Assembly (NCBI GenBank): GCA_910578215.1
Contig: CAJTPH010000017.1
Span: forward strand, 1 to 64,000
Source: an uncultured Acetatifactor sp.
GTDB taxonomy: Bacteria; Bacillota; Clostridia; Lachnospirales; Lachnospiraceae
DNA length: 64,000 nucleotides
Reading direction: 5' to 3'
Within the stretch, counting starts at the first letter, position 1, and each line of letters opens with the position of its first letter. The notes below the pieces were generated by a model, which was not told where the DNA came from, did not search any database, and was given only the letters and a program-made list of their open reading frames with translations. Made by a program: the position numbers and the translations under genes. Positions 1 to 9,026 of the stretch are shown here, piece by piece.

Positions 1-36
1 GGGGAGGGAGCCAGTGAGGCTCCCTCCCCTTCCATT
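1..36 (+). terminator. Rho-independent terminator of a gene left of the window
   Basis: Bases 1-12 and 18-29 form a perfect 12-bp GC-rich inverted repeat around a 5-base loop. A short, imperfect T-run follows. It probably ends a transcript whose gene lies left of the window edge. The T-run is weak, so the call rests mainly on the stem. Confidence 0.65.
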
Positions 37-137
37 TAGGAAGATATTGTGTTCATTCAGGAAATTTGAACCACAAGGCCGGGGTCTTGTGGTATGTTTT
101 TATCTGCAGACGGCAGAATGTGAAAGGAGGTGAGCGT

Positions 138-317
138 ATGGCGAAAGATCGCTTTGTGGAAGTCTACTCACAGGGTATCGTAAATGTTGCCAAAATTCTT
201 GTTGATACGGAAACAGGGGTGAATTACCTGCTGGCTTCCCATGATCTGACCACGGGCACTGGGCTGACCGTTTTGGTGGATCAGAACGGCAGACCCGTTG
301 TCACTCCTGTCAAGTAG
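138..317 (+). CDS. DUF6440 family small protein
   Basis: This 59-residue protein starts MAKDRFVEVYSQGIVNVAKI and continues with an acidic turn (VDTETGVNYL) and a glycine-rich hairpin (LVDQNGRPVV). That pattern matches my memory of DUF6440, a small beta-rich family of unknown function common in Lachnospiraceae. The ATG at 138 is chosen over an upstream ATG at 66 because a strong AAAGGAGG site lies just before it. The gene stands alone between a terminator at the window edge and one at 405. No catalytic residues or membrane segment are visible. Confidence 0.75.
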   Translation: MAKDRFVEVYSQGIVNVAKILVDTETGVNYLLASHDLTTGTGLTVLVDQNGRPVVTPVK

Positions 318-404
318 AGAAAACATTATAACGATACAAAGGGAAAGCACCCACTTCAAAGTGGATGCTCCGAGTTTAGGTTAATGATTGTCCTTGCGGA
401 CACC

Positions 405-443
405 GCCTATCCTGTGGGCAGACAGGATAGGCATTTTTATTTT
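405..443 (+). terminator. Rho-independent terminator after the DUF6440 gene
   Basis: A perfect 10-bp inverted repeat (405-414 with 423-432) encloses an 8-base loop and is followed by ATTTTTATTTT. A second, imperfect hairpin lies just before it at 346-370 (one mismatch in 10 bp), so the transcript end is strongly structured. Confidence 0.8.
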
Positions 444-489
444 CGCTTGTTGTTTCTCTTATCGAGAAGGGTTCATAGATAATATTTCT

Positions 490-517
490 TTGCAAAAAAA
501 ACAGAATATGCTATAAT
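490..517 (+). promoter_or_regulatory. Sigma-A-type promoter for the 613-4388 gene pair
   Basis: TTGCAA at 490-495 and a consensus TATAAT at 512-517 are separated by 16 bp, giving a start near 524. The next reading frames downstream are the 95-residue protein and the SNF2 helicase, which are probably co-transcribed. Confidence 0.65.
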
Positions 518-612
518 TTATCGAAGAAATATAAATAAAAAATAGACGGACAATGGCGTCAGGCGGCGGAGGAAGCCGAAGGCATTCTGTAACGAAGGGA
601 GCTTGGGAAGCT

Positions 613-900
613 ATGCCGGAGGGTAGATATTTTAAGGATGCACTTGCGAATTTTACGTCGGAGGCGGCCTATGGCGGCGCGGTGAGACACTTATATGACA
701 TGGGATACTCGGCAGAGCAGATAAGGGAAAAGCTTCTCTACCCTGCTTCCGTGCAGCAGATAGAGAAGGTAATCGACGAGTATGAAAGACGGCGGAATTC
801 GCCGGAGCAGGATTATGAGTATGTCCAGGACACGGACCAATATGGCAAAAGGAGCTTCCGCAGGGTGAAGAAATCCGACGCCGGCAGGGAGACACCGTAA
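613..900 (+). CDS. Small conserved hypothetical protein upstream of the helicase
   Basis: From the ATG at 613 it is a 95-residue soluble protein with the core RYFKDALANFTSEAAYGGAV and GYSAEQIREKL, and a charged, basic C-terminus. It resembles small Lachnospiraceae hypotheticals with a YF.dAL.NFT..aA.GGAirHL signature, as I recall them. The frame is open to an ATG at 553, but that start has no ribosome site and adds a glycine/serine-rich stretch. The start at 613 has a GAAGGGA 12 bases away, so neither start is strong. It ends 59 bp before the helicase gene. Function unknown. Confidence 0.6.
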   Translation: MPEGRYFKDALANFTSEAAYGGAVRHLYDMGYSAEQIREKLLYPASVQQIEKVIDEYERRRNSPEQDYEYVQDTDQYGKRSFRRVKKSDAGRETP

Positions 901-959
901 AAGCATGCGTAGATAACGCGCTTCGGAGAGGCAGGCGCGGAGATCACACGGGAGGAAAA

Positions 960-3900
960 ATGGGAGATTGGAAACTGGAGGATGACAAGGATTCCCGGTA
1001 CTTTGACGGGGATAAAATATATCGGTCCCTGAAGGCGAATAGCTCCGCTCAGGAGAAGGCACGGCGCCTGATCCAGCAGAAGCAGATAGAATTTGGCGAA
1101 TTTTCCACAGGGTATGTTCCCGAGGAGAGCGGTATGGTGGGGCAGCAGCTTGCCGTGGGCATGGAAAACGGACGGCGGTTTCAGGTTGCGGTGATATTCA
1201 CTCCGGACAGGATCATAGGTACGGAATGCGGCTGCAGGGAATGCGGCGCCCGTTACGGCTGGTATCAGGATAATCTGAAAAAGTGCGCCTTTGTGACCGC
1301 TGCCGTCATACAGGCATGCGATTATTTATCCGCCCATAACGTGGGCGATTCCACGGACCGGAACGGTATGAACCTGATGAACCTCTTTAAGCAGAGGCAT
1401 GTAAATAGGACTGTGGCGCAGGCGTTATCCCAGGAGGAAAGCATGACCCTGGAGCCAAGGCTGATTAGAGACGAGGACGGTCTGGAGGTCTCGTTCCGAT
1501 ACGGGGCGGGCAGGAAATATGTCATCAGGGAGCTGGGGGAATTCTGCAGCCTTGTGAAAAGGGAGGCCAGGGCGGTATACGGCGCCAAAACGGAGCTTCC
1601 CCACGGCGAAGGCGTGCTGGACCCGGGCGGGCGTAAATGGTATTCCTTTATCCGGAGAGTGGTGCAGGAGGACCAGAAGGCCGCCGAGCGCCAGCTGAGA
1701 AAGAGCTCTCCCTGGGGCAGCTACTACTCCAGAGGCACCATAAAATTTCCTTCCCTGAATCTTGCCGGCGGCAGGATGGACGAGTTTTTTGAGCTGATGG
1801 GAAACAGCTCCATAGAATACGAGGATAAGACCCATTATCAAAAAAATAAGACTATGCTTCACTGTACGGAGGAAGCGCCCCATATTAAAATGCAGCTCAG
1901 CCCTGTTTTCAGGGGGGGCGGGAAAAGCTTTCAGGGGCTGGAAGTACAGTGCGATATGCCGGAATTTTATCAGGGGCAGAACGCGGTTTATTTCATCAGC
2001 GGCGACAGGCTCTGCAGAGCGGACCGAGAGCGTCTGGAAAAGGCGATGCCTCTGCTGGAGCAGGCGAGAAACGGCAGAGTGCGGTTCAGCATAGGCAAAA
2101 GAAACCTTTCGGAATTTTATTACTCGGTACTGCCTCTGTTTTCGGATACGCTGGAGCTGGTGGAGACGGACCCGGATACGATTCAGGCGAATCTGCCCCC
2201 TCAGGTGGAATTTATCTTTTACCTGGATGCGCCGGGCAATGATCTGACCTGTCGGATTGAGGCGAAATACGGCGAGAGGAAGGTTTCCTGCCTGGATTAT
2301 TACAGGGACGATATTGATGTAGAGGCTCTCCCTGCATTCCGAATGACCAACCGTGAGCAGGAGGTGGTCTATCGGACCATGCAGCTTTTCCCTGAGGTGG
2401 ACCTGGCGCAGGAGGAGCTGAAGTGCCAGCGCCAGGAGGAGTCCATTTATGAAATTTTGAGCCATGGGCTGGACACCCTGGCGGAAATGGGAGAAATCCA
2501 GTGTACGGACCGGTTTAATCGTCTGAATATACTGAAAAAGCTTAAGGTGAGCGTTGGCGTCTCGGTATCCCAGGGGATGTTAAATCTGGATATTACCTCC
2601 ACGGACGTTTCGCGGGAGGAGCTTCTGGAGATTTTGCAGAGCTATCGTGTCCACAAGAAATTTCACCGTCTCAGGGACGGGGATTTCCTGAATCTGGAGG
2701 ATGACGAAAGCCTTGCCATGCTGGACGAAATGCTGAAGATGATGCGGGTTTCACCCAGGGAATTTGTAAAGGGTAAAATGCAGCTCCCGCTTTACCGCAC
2801 GCTTTATCTTGATAAAATGCTGGAGGGCAGCTCCGGCATATACAACGAGCGGGATTCTTATTTTAAGAACCTGGTAAAGGAATTTAAGACGGTCAATGAC
2901 GCGGATTATGAGGAGCCTGAGACCCTGCATAAAATCATGCGCAATTACCAGCGGACAGGCTATAAGTGGCTCAGAGTGCTGGCTTCCAGGGGCTTCGGCG
3001 GGATTCTTGCCGATGAGATGGGGCTGGGAAAGACCCTGCAGATGATCGCGGTCCTGCTGGCGGCAAAGCTGGAGGCTCAGCAGCTGCCCTCGGAAGACCT
3101 TGCGCCCGCGAAAGCCGTCCGGGGAAAAAAAGACCGAAGACCGGGAGGTACCTCCCTGATTGTCTGTCCGGCGGCGCTGGTCTATAACTGGGTGGAGGAG
3201 CTTGCCCGCTTTGCGCCGGAGCTGAAGGTGGATGCGGTCACCGGGACACAGGAGGTCCGGGGACAGAAAATTGCGGACGCCATGCAGTATGACGTGCTTG
3301 TCACATCGTATGATTTGCTGAAGCGGGATATCGACCAATACGAGGGGCTGACCTTTCTTTACGAGGTGATCGACGAGGCCCAGTATATCAAGAATCACAC
3401 CACGGCGGCAGCAAAGGCGGTCAAGGTGATAAAAAGCGACCATAAATTTGCCCTCACAGGCACTCCCATAGAAAATTCCCTGAGCGAGCTGTGGAGTATT
3501 TTTGACTATCTGATGCCCGGATTCCTGTATGGCTATGAAACCTTCCGCCGGGAATTTGAGACGCCCGTGGTTAAAAATAACGATGAAAACGCCATGAAGC
3601 GCCTGCAGAGAATGGTGGCTCCGTTTATTTTGAGGCGCTGCAAAAACGACGTGCTGGGGGACCTGCCCGACAAGATGGAGGAGAGCCGATATGTGCAGCT
3701 TGAGGAGGAGCAGCGAAAGCTCTATGACGCCCAGGTGGTGCATATGCAGGCCATGCTTTCCAAGCAGAATAAGGAGGAGTTCTCCAGAAATAAGCTCAAG
3801 GTCCTTGCGGAGCTTATGAAGCTGCGGCAGATCTGCTGTGACCCGTCTCTTTGCTTTGAGGGCTACAAGGGGGAGTCCGCAAAGCTGGAAGCCTGCCTGG

Positions 3901-4388
3901 AGCTGGTTGAAAGCGCCATCGACGGAGGGCATAGGATTCTGCTTTTTTCCCAGTTTACCTCCATGATAGCGATTCTGCAGGAGCGCCTGACGGAGAGAGG
4001 GGTGGAGTTTTATACCATTACGGGCGCCACCTCCAAGGAAAAGAGGATACAGCTGGTAAGGGATTTCAACGAGGGGGCCACGCCTGTGTTTCTCATTTCC
4101 TTAAAGGCCGGGGGAGTAGGGTTAAACCTTACCGGCGCGGATGTGGTGATCCACTATGATCCGTGGTGGAACCTTGCGGTGCAGAATCAGGCAACCGACA
4201 GGGCGCACCGCATCGGGCAGACAAGGAAGGTAACGGTCTATAAGCTTATTGTGCGCAAATCCGTGGAGGAGAAGATACAGAAGCTCCAGGAGACGAAGCG
4301 CAGCCTTGCCGAGCAGATCCTGAACGCGGATGCGGCAGATATCGGAAGCATGACCAGGGAGGAGCTGCTGGAACTGCTGCAGACATAA
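960..4388 (+). CDS. SNF2/Rad54-family DEAD/DEAH-box helicase
   Basis: This 1142-residue protein is an SF2 ATPase of the bacterial SNF2 type, expected to translocate on duplex DNA or remodel protein-DNA complexes. The N-terminal half carries a zinc-binding SWIM-like CxC...C segment (TECGCRECGARYGW, about residues 88-101) and an SNF2-associated region. The motor occupies about residues 660-1130. It has the Walker A-like ADEMGLGKT near 682, a DEAQ box (VIDEAQYIKN), motif III (LTGTPIENSLSELWSIFD), and motifs V/VI (KAGGVGLNLTGAD and QATDRAHRIGQ). The ATG has a GGGAGG site 5 bases upstream. The specific role and partner are unknown; the small gene just upstream may be co-transcribed. Confidence 0.93.
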   Translation: MGDWKLEDDKDSRYFDGDKIYRSLKANSSAQEKARRLIQQKQIEFGEFSTGYVPEESGMVGQQLAVGMENGRRFQVAVIFTPDRIIGTECGCRECGARYGWYQDNLKKCAFVTAAVIQACDYLSAHNVGDSTDRNGMNLMNLFKQRHVNRTVAQALSQEESMTLEPRLIRDEDGLEVSFRYGAGRKYVIRELGEFCSLVKREARAVYGAKTELPHGEGVLDPGGRKWYSFIRRVVQEDQKAAERQLRKSSPWGSYYSRGTIKFPSLNLAGGRMDEFFELMGNSSIEYEDKTHYQKNKTMLHCTEEAPHIKMQLSPVFRGGGKSFQGLEVQCDMPEFYQGQNAVYFISGDRLCRADRERLEKAMPLLEQARNGRVRFSIGKRNLSEFYYSVLPLFSDTLELVETDPDTIQANLPPQVEFIFYLDAPGNDLTCRIEAKYGERKVSCLDYYRDDIDVEALPAFRMTNREQEVVYRTMQLFPEVDLAQEELKCQRQEESIYEILSHGLDTLAEMGEIQCTDRFNRLNILKKLKVSVGVSVSQGMLNLDITSTDVSREELLEILQSYRVHKKFHRLRDGDFLNLEDDESLAMLDEMLKMMRVSPREFVKGKMQLPLYRTLYLDKMLEGSSGIYNERDSYFKNLVKEFKTVNDADYEEPETLHKIMRNYQRTGYKWLRVLASRGFGGILADEMGLGKTLQMIAVLLAAKLEAQQLPSEDLAPAKAVRGKKDRRPGGTSLIVCPAALVYNWVEELARFAPELKVDAVTGTQEVRGQKIADAMQYDVLVTSYDLLKRDIDQYEGLTFLYEVIDEAQYIKNHTTAAAKAVKVIKSDHKFALTGTPIENSLSELWSIFDYLMPGFLYGYETFRREFETPVVKNNDENAMKRLQRMVAPFILRRCKNDVLGDLPDKMEESRYVQLEEEQRKLYDAQVVHMQAMLSKQNKEEFSRNKLKVLAELMKLRQICCDPSLCFEGYKGESAKLEACLELVESAIDGGHRILLFSQFTSMIAILQERLTERGVEFYTITGATSKEKRIQLVRDFNEGATPVFLISLKAGGVGLNLTGADVVIHYDPWWNLAVQNQATDRAHRIGQTRKVTVYKLIVRKSVEEKIQKLQETKRSLAEQILNADAADIGSMTREELLELLQT

Positions 4389-4538
4389 GGGGCGTAATAA
4401 ATCCTGTGCTATACAAATTCAGGAAACTGTGGTAAGCTGAATAATAAAGCAACGGTTTGGCTGTCAGCGTAAATGGTGCCTTGGAGAATGATGGCTGAAC
4501 ATGGGAAAATCATAGAGGGTGAAACAGAGGTAGAACGC

Positions 4539-5621
4539 ATGGAAGATATGGGACAGGGTGGGAATGTATATACGGCGCCGGACGGAAATGGATATATGCC
4601 GCAGGGGGGCAATATATCCCTGTCAAAGGCGGACGAGGTGAGGGCGGCCAGAAAGCACTTTTCAAGCCTGGGTCTCAGGTTTCTGGCGGGAACCTTGCTG
4701 ATTTTTGCGGTACAGACCTTGGCGATGGAGATTGGAAGCAGGGTGGCGCCGGAGCTGATGAGAGATATGAATTATTATCTGCTGGTGACCATGCTGCCCA
4801 TGTATTTCATCGCAATACCGATTCTGGTGCTTCTGGTGAAAAGGCTTCCTTCGCAGACGCCGGAGAGACGCCGCATGAAGCCGGGGCATTTTGTGCTGTC
4901 CGTGATCATGGCGTTTGCATTGATGTATGTGGCAAATTTCATCGGGACCTTCATTACCACGTTCATCGGGATTATAAAAGGGGGCGAGGTGCAGAATACC
5001 ATTGCCGGCGTGGTGACTGAGGCAAACCAGCTGACGATATTTTTTATTATGGTGGTCTGTGCGCCCATTGTGGAGGAGTTGGTGTTCCGAAAGCTGGTGG
5101 TGGACAGGACGGTCCGCTATGGCCAGGGTACGGCAGTGGTACTGTCCGGTCTGATGTTCGGGCTGTTCCACGGCAATCTGAATCAGTTTATGTATGCCAC
5201 CGCGCTGGGAATGCTTCTCGCTTTCCTTTATGCAAAGACAGGGAATCTGAAAATAACCATTGCCATCCACATGCTGATTAATTTAATGGGAAGCATAGTG
5301 AGCTTACAGGTGCTGAAGCTGGTGGACCTGGAGGCGCTGATGACGATGGACAGCAGCGATATGCAGGCGGTGCTGAAGTATTTTTCGGAGAATATGGCGG
5401 GGCTGATGGTCTATATGCTGTATATGTTTTGCGTTTTTGGCGTAATGATAACGGGGTTTGTGCTGGTTATCGTGTTTGCCGCAAAGGGGCGGTTTGCCTG
5501 TGAGAAGGGTTCCGTGTGCATTCCCAGGGGAAAGCGGTTCCGGACGGTTATTTTGAATCTGGGCATGGTGCTTTACTTTTTGTTCTGGATTGTGATGATT
5601 ATCAAGCAGCTGATTGCATAA
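4539..5621 (+). CDS. CPBP-family intramembrane metalloprotease
   Basis: This 360-residue multi-pass membrane protein has the three Abi/CPBP signatures: EELVFRKLV (EExxxR type), FGLFHGNLNQF and HMLINLMGS. These supply the Glu and His residues proposed to bind zinc in this Rce1-like family. Members process membrane-embedded substrates or act in bacteriocin immunity; the substrate here is unknown. A hydrophilic, glycine-rich N-terminus of about 45 residues precedes the first helix. I take the ATG at 4539 with AGAGG 8 bases upstream rather than the longer frame from 4473. About eight hydrophobic helices can be seen. Confidence 0.85.
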   Translation: MEDMGQGGNVYTAPDGNGYMPQGGNISLSKADEVRAARKHFSSLGLRFLAGTLLIFAVQTLAMEIGSRVAPELMRDMNYYLLVTMLPMYFIAIPILVLLVKRLPSQTPERRRMKPGHFVLSVIMAFALMYVANFIGTFITTFIGIIKGGEVQNTIAGVVTEANQLTIFFIMVVCAPIVEELVFRKLVVDRTVRYGQGTAVVLSGLMFGLFHGNLNQFMYATALGMLLAFLYAKTGNLKITIAIHMLINLMGSIVSLQVLKLVDLEALMTMDSSDMQAVLKYFSENMAGLMVYMLYMFCVFGVMITGFVLVIVFAAKGRFACEKGSVCIPRGKRFRTVILNLGMVLYFLFWIVMIIKQLIA

Positions 5622-5666
5622 AAACAGCCTTATGGCAGTGAGGCACAGCTGAGACAGGGAGAGTAT

Positions 5667-6395
5667 ATGTACAAATTTGAAAGCCGTATCAGATACAGTG
5701 AGACTGACAGCGAGGGGAAGCTTACCATGGCTTCCCTTATCAACTATATGCAGGACTGCTCTATTTTCCACTCGGAGGATGTGGGGCTGGGGCTGGAATA
5801 TTTAAAGGAGCTGCATTTGGTGTGGGTACTGTCGGCATGGCAGATTGTGGTGGAGCGCTATCCGATGCTGGGAGAAAGGGTGGAGATCGGCACACAGCCC
5901 TATGACATGAAGGGGTTTATCGGTTACCGCAATTTTGCCGTCTGGGACGAGGGCGGAAGCTATATTGCAAGGGCGAATTCCATATGGAGTCTTCTGGACA
6001 CCGTAACCGGCCGCCCGGTGGCGATTTCGGACGAAATGGTGCAGGGCTATACGCTGGGGGACAGGCTTCCCATGGAATACGCGCCCAGGAAGATTGCCGT
6101 ACCGTCTGACGGCGTCAGACGGGAGCCGCTGTCTGTTAAAAGGCATCATCTGGACACCAATCATCATGTAAACAATCAGCAGTTTATCGATATGGCCATG
6201 GAGCATCTGCCGGAGGGCTTCCGCATAAGGCAGGTGCGTGCGGAGTATAAAAAGCAGGCGTTTCTGGACGATGTGCTGGTACCGCGTGTAATCGATGAGG
6301 GGAACAGGATCTTTGTGGTGCTGGAGGATGAACAGGGCGCGCCCTATGTGATCGTGGAGTACCTGGGGCAGCAGCCCGTGGGTGCAGGGGAATAA
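5667..6395 (+). CDS. Acyl-ACP thioesterase (FatA/TE14-like)
   Basis: This 242-residue protein has the double hot-dog layout of acyl-ACP thioesterases: RYSETDSEGKLTMASLINYMQ at the start and LDTNHHVNNQQFIDMAMEHL in the second half. The DTNHHVNN stretch carries the Asn/His residues of the catalytic repeat. It should hydrolyse acyl-ACP to release fatty acids, and it is cytosolic. The start has AGGGAGAG a few bases upstream. It lies 45 bp after the protease gene and 82 bp before the S1-domain gene. A 4-hydroxybenzoyl-CoA-type thioesterase is a less likely alternative, given the two-domain length. Confidence 0.85.
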   Translation: MYKFESRIRYSETDSEGKLTMASLINYMQDCSIFHSEDVGLGLEYLKELHLVWVLSAWQIVVERYPMLGERVEIGTQPYDMKGFIGYRNFAVWDEGGSYIARANSIWSLLDTVTGRPVAISDEMVQGYTLGDRLPMEYAPRKIAVPSDGVRREPLSVKRHHLDTNHHVNNQQFIDMAMEHLPEGFRIRQVRAEYKKQAFLDDVLVPRVIDEGNRIFVVLEDEQGAPYVIVEYLGQQPVGAGE

Positions 6396-6477
6396 AGCGG
6401 ATTCCGGCGTGCCGTTCAGGGCAGCGCGGGGGATAGCGTATGGAGCGGTTAAGCTGCGGAAAGGAGCGGTTGCGGAC

Positions 6478-7332
6478 ATGATAAAATTAGGTGAAAAACA
6501 GAGGCTTGTTATCGTAAAGAGGGTTGAATTCGGCGTATACCTGGCTGTCTCGGAGGAAAGCGCCGACGAGCGCATTCTTCTGCCGGCAAAGCAGGTTCCG
6601 GCAGGCGCGGAGCCGGGAGACGCCGTGGAGGTGTTCGTCTACCGGGATTCCCAGGACAGAATGATTGCCACGGTCAGGGAGCCGAAGCTTGAGATGGGAC
6701 AGGTGGCGGAGCTCACGGTGGCCCAGGTGGGTAAGATAGGCGCGTTTCTGGACTGGGGGCTGGAGAAGGATTTACTGCTTCCCTTTAAGCAGCAGCGGGG
6801 CAGGGTGCAGCAGGGAGACAAGGTGCTTGTGTCCCTTTATATCGACAAGAGCAGCCGCCTCTGCGCCACCATGAACGTCTATGAAAACCTGCGCACGGAC
6901 AGTCCCTATAAACAGGACGACCGGGTGACGGGGCGGGTTTATGAGATAAGCGATAACTTTGGAGCCTTTGTGGCCGTGGACAATCTGTATTCCGGGCTGA
7001 TCCCTAAGAAGGAGCTTTACGGAGACGTGAAGCTGGGTATGGACGTCAAGGCGCGGGTCATTCAGGTCAGGGAGGACGGCAAGCTCACTCTGGGCATCCG
7101 CGAAAAGGCATATCTGCAGATGGATGCGGACGCGGAGAAGCTGCTTTCTATCATAGACAGCTATGAAGGTGTGCTTCCCTTTGGCGAGAAGGCGTCGCCG
7201 GAGGTTATCGCCCATGAGACGGGAATGAGTAAAAACGAGTTTAAGCGCGCCGTGGGAAGGCTTCTGAAGGAGGGCAGGATTGAAATTAAGGATAAGGTGA
7301 TCCGCAGAGTACCGGAAGGGAAACGGGAGTGA
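6478..7332 (+). CDS. cvfB: CvfB-like S1 RNA-binding protein
   Basis: A 284-residue protein with S1-type OB folds and a C-terminal winged helix fits the CvfB family (YitL in Bacillus). Visible segments are KRVEFGVYLAVSEES and LLPAKQVP in the first fold, VGKIGAFLDWGLEKDLLLPF in the second, and YEISDNFGAFVAVDNLYSGL in the third. The C-terminus (ETGMSKNEFKRAVGRLLKEG) looks like the winged helix. CvfB proteins bind RNA and affect virulence or hemolysin expression in staphylococci; the target here is unknown. The ATG at 6478 has AAGGAG 11 bases upstream and is preferred to the frame start at 6382, which overlaps the thioesterase gene. Confidence 0.82.
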   Translation: MIKLGEKQRLVIVKRVEFGVYLAVSEESADERILLPAKQVPAGAEPGDAVEVFVYRDSQDRMIATVREPKLEMGQVAELTVAQVGKIGAFLDWGLEKDLLLPFKQQRGRVQQGDKVLVSLYIDKSSRLCATMNVYENLRTDSPYKQDDRVTGRVYEISDNFGAFVAVDNLYSGLIPKKELYGDVKLGMDVKARVIQVREDGKLTLGIREKAYLQMDADAEKLLSIIDSYEGVLPFGEKASPEVIAHETGMSKNEFKRAVGRLLKEGRIEIKDKVIRRVPEGKRE

Positions 7333-7380
7333 CGGTTTGCGCGGGGTTTTCTTAAGAAATTAGAAATTCAGCGTATTGTC

Positions 7381-7409
7381 TGTTCAAATAATCTGTGATA
7401 TGATATAAT
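7381..7409 (+). promoter_or_regulatory. Extended -10 promoter for the yjfB-like gene
   Basis: A consensus TATAAT at 7404-7409 is preceded by TGA at 7401-7403, an extended -10 arrangement. The -35 candidate TGTTCA (7381-7386, spacer 17) is poor. I do not see a sigma-D consensus (TAAA with GCCGATAT), although the gene is motility-related. Confidence 0.5.
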
Positions 7410-7436
7410 CAAGAAAATGCAAAGGGGGCGTGCAAT

Positions 7437-7628
7437 ATGGATATAGCAGGTGTGTCAATGGCATTGGCAAATATTTCCACCCAGTCAAAAATCGGAACTG
7501 CGGTGCTGAGCAAGACCATGGAAACCAATGAGGAGCTGGGTGCCGGACTTGTGCAGATGCTTGATTCTGCGGCAATGGAGCGAAGTGTCAACCCCAATGT
7601 GGGATCAAATTTCGACATGAGCATTTGA
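7437..7628 (+). CDS. yjfB: YjfB-family putative motility protein
   Basis: This 63-residue protein begins MDIAGVSMALANISTQSKIG and continues VLSKTMETNEELGAGLVQML, which is the pattern of the YjfB family. In Bacillus subtilis yjfB belongs to the sigma-D motility regulon, and its molecular role is unknown. It has its own promoter, an AAAGGGGG ribosome site and a terminator at 7649, so it is monocistronic. Its presence agrees with the flagellar genes at 31-33 kb. Confidence 0.8.
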   Translation: MDIAGVSMALANISTQSKIGTAVLSKTMETNEELGAGLVQMLDSAAMERSVNPNVGSNFDMSI

Positions 7629-7648
7629 GCACAGAGGAGATTGCGGGA

Positions 7649-7682
7649 CTGCCTGAGAGGATTTCTTGGGCAGTTTTATTTT
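7649..7682 (+). terminator. Rho-independent terminator after yjfB
   Basis: A 10-bp stem (7649-7658 with 7664-7673, including two G.T wobbles) has a 5-base loop and is followed by TTTTATTTTG. Confidence 0.8.
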
Positions 7683-7792
7683 GTGAAATTTCATAAAAAC
7701 CTATTGCTTTTTTGACTTATTTTTGGTACATTTTTAAGTATAGAATACAATATCGGTTTTTTGTGTGCAGAAGGTTGAAGGAGCAGAGGTTT

Positions 7793-8878
7793 ATGATATC
7801 AAATCAAATTTTACAGAACACAATCGACGGATTGAAAAGCATTTCCAGGGTGGACCTGTGCGTCATGGACGCGGACGGCAAGGATGTGGCGTCCACGGCC
7901 GACATGGGCAGCAGCTCCAAGGCGGTGGAGGCATTTGCGGTATCTCCGGCAGACTCGCAGGAAATACAGGGCTATCAGTATTTTAAGATATTTGACGAGC
8001 AGCAGCTGGAATATGTGCTGGTTGCAGGCGGCACAGGCGAGGACGTTTATATGGTGGGTAAGATGGCGGCGTTCCAGATCCAGAATCTGCTTGTGGCATA
8101 TAAGGAGCGATTTGATAAAGACAATTTTATTAAAAACCTGCTTTTGGACAATCTGCTTCTGGTTGATATTTACAGCCGTTCCAAGAAGCTGCACATACAG
8201 ACCGAAGTGCCCAGGGTCGTTATGATTCTGGAGTCCGGCAATGAAAAGGACAATAATACCCTGGAGCTGGTGAGAGCGCATTTCGCCAGCAGCAACAAGG
8301 ATTTTATCACCGCGGTGGACGAGAATAACGTCATTGCGGTTAAAGAGCTGACGGAGGCCGACGCCCAGCGGGAGATTGAGAAGGCGGCAGGCTCCCTGGA
8401 GAGCTTTCTGCAGAAGGAAGGCATAAAGGGCATCCGCATCGCATATGGCACCGTGGTGCAGGAGATAAAGGAGGTCAGCCGCTCCTATAAGGAAGCAAAA
8501 ATGGCTCTGGACGTGGGCAAGATCTTTTTTGACGACAGAAAAATCATTGCCTACAGCGAGCTGGGAATAGGACGCCTGATCTATCAGCTTCCCATTCCGC
8601 TCTGCAAGATGTTCATACGGGAGATCTTCGGCAGAAAGAGCCCGGACGAGTTTGACGAGGAGACCTTGACAACGATTTATAAGTTCTTCGAGAACAGCCT
8701 GAATGTGTCGGAGACCTCCAGACAGCTTTTTATTCACAGGAACACGCTGGTGTACCGGCTGGATAAGCTGCAGAAAAGCACAGGGCTTGACCTGCGTGTA
8801 TTTGAGGATGCCATCACCTTCAAAATTGCGCTTATGGTAGTAAAATACATGAAGTATATGGAAAATACCGATTTCTGA
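7793..8878 (+). CDS. PucR/CdaR-type helix-turn-helix regulator upstream of ftsEX
   Basis: This 361-residue cytosolic protein ends in the PucR-type HTH: FFENSLNVSETSRQLFIHRN, then TLVYRLDKLQKSTGLDLR. The N-terminus (about residues 1-110) looks like a sensor region, and the middle resembles the GGDEF-like linker of CdaR proteins. Such proteins activate transcription in response to small molecules such as sugar diacids; the ligand here is unknown. The ATG at 7793 follows GAAGGAG by 9 bases and is preferred to the frame start at 7712. The gene is read toward ftsE, 148 bp downstream, so it may control the division and wall-hydrolysis genes. That link is inference from position only. Confidence 0.82.
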   Translation: MISNQILQNTIDGLKSISRVDLCVMDADGKDVASTADMGSSSKAVEAFAVSPADSQEIQGYQYFKIFDEQQLEYVLVAGGTGEDVYMVGKMAAFQIQNLLVAYKERFDKDNFIKNLLLDNLLLVDIYSRSKKLHIQTEVPRVVMILESGNEKDNNTLELVRAHFASSNKDFITAVDENNVIAVKELTEADAQREIEKAAGSLESFLQKEGIKGIRIAYGTVVQEIKEVSRSYKEAKMALDVGKIFFDDRKIIAYSELGIGRLIYQLPIPLCKMFIREIFGRKSPDEFDEETLTTIYKFFENSLNVSETSRQLFIHRNTLVYRLDKLQKSTGLDLRVFEDAITFKIALMVVKYMKYMENTDF

Positions 8879-9026
8879 TAAGCTGCAAAACGGAACTATA
8901 GATACATAAAACAGTCTTAGCCATACGCCCTGAATAAATCATGGGCGATTTCCGGCTGTGGGTTAAACAGATGAAAACGGCTTCCCCGGGGGCGGGCTTA
9001 GACGGAACTATATATGGAGGAAACAG

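Noticed and set aside
2751..3932. Long antisense frames inside the SNF2 helicase (also at 1425-2465)
   Set aside because: The helicase motifs run through the region on the plus strand, and the antisense products look like noise.
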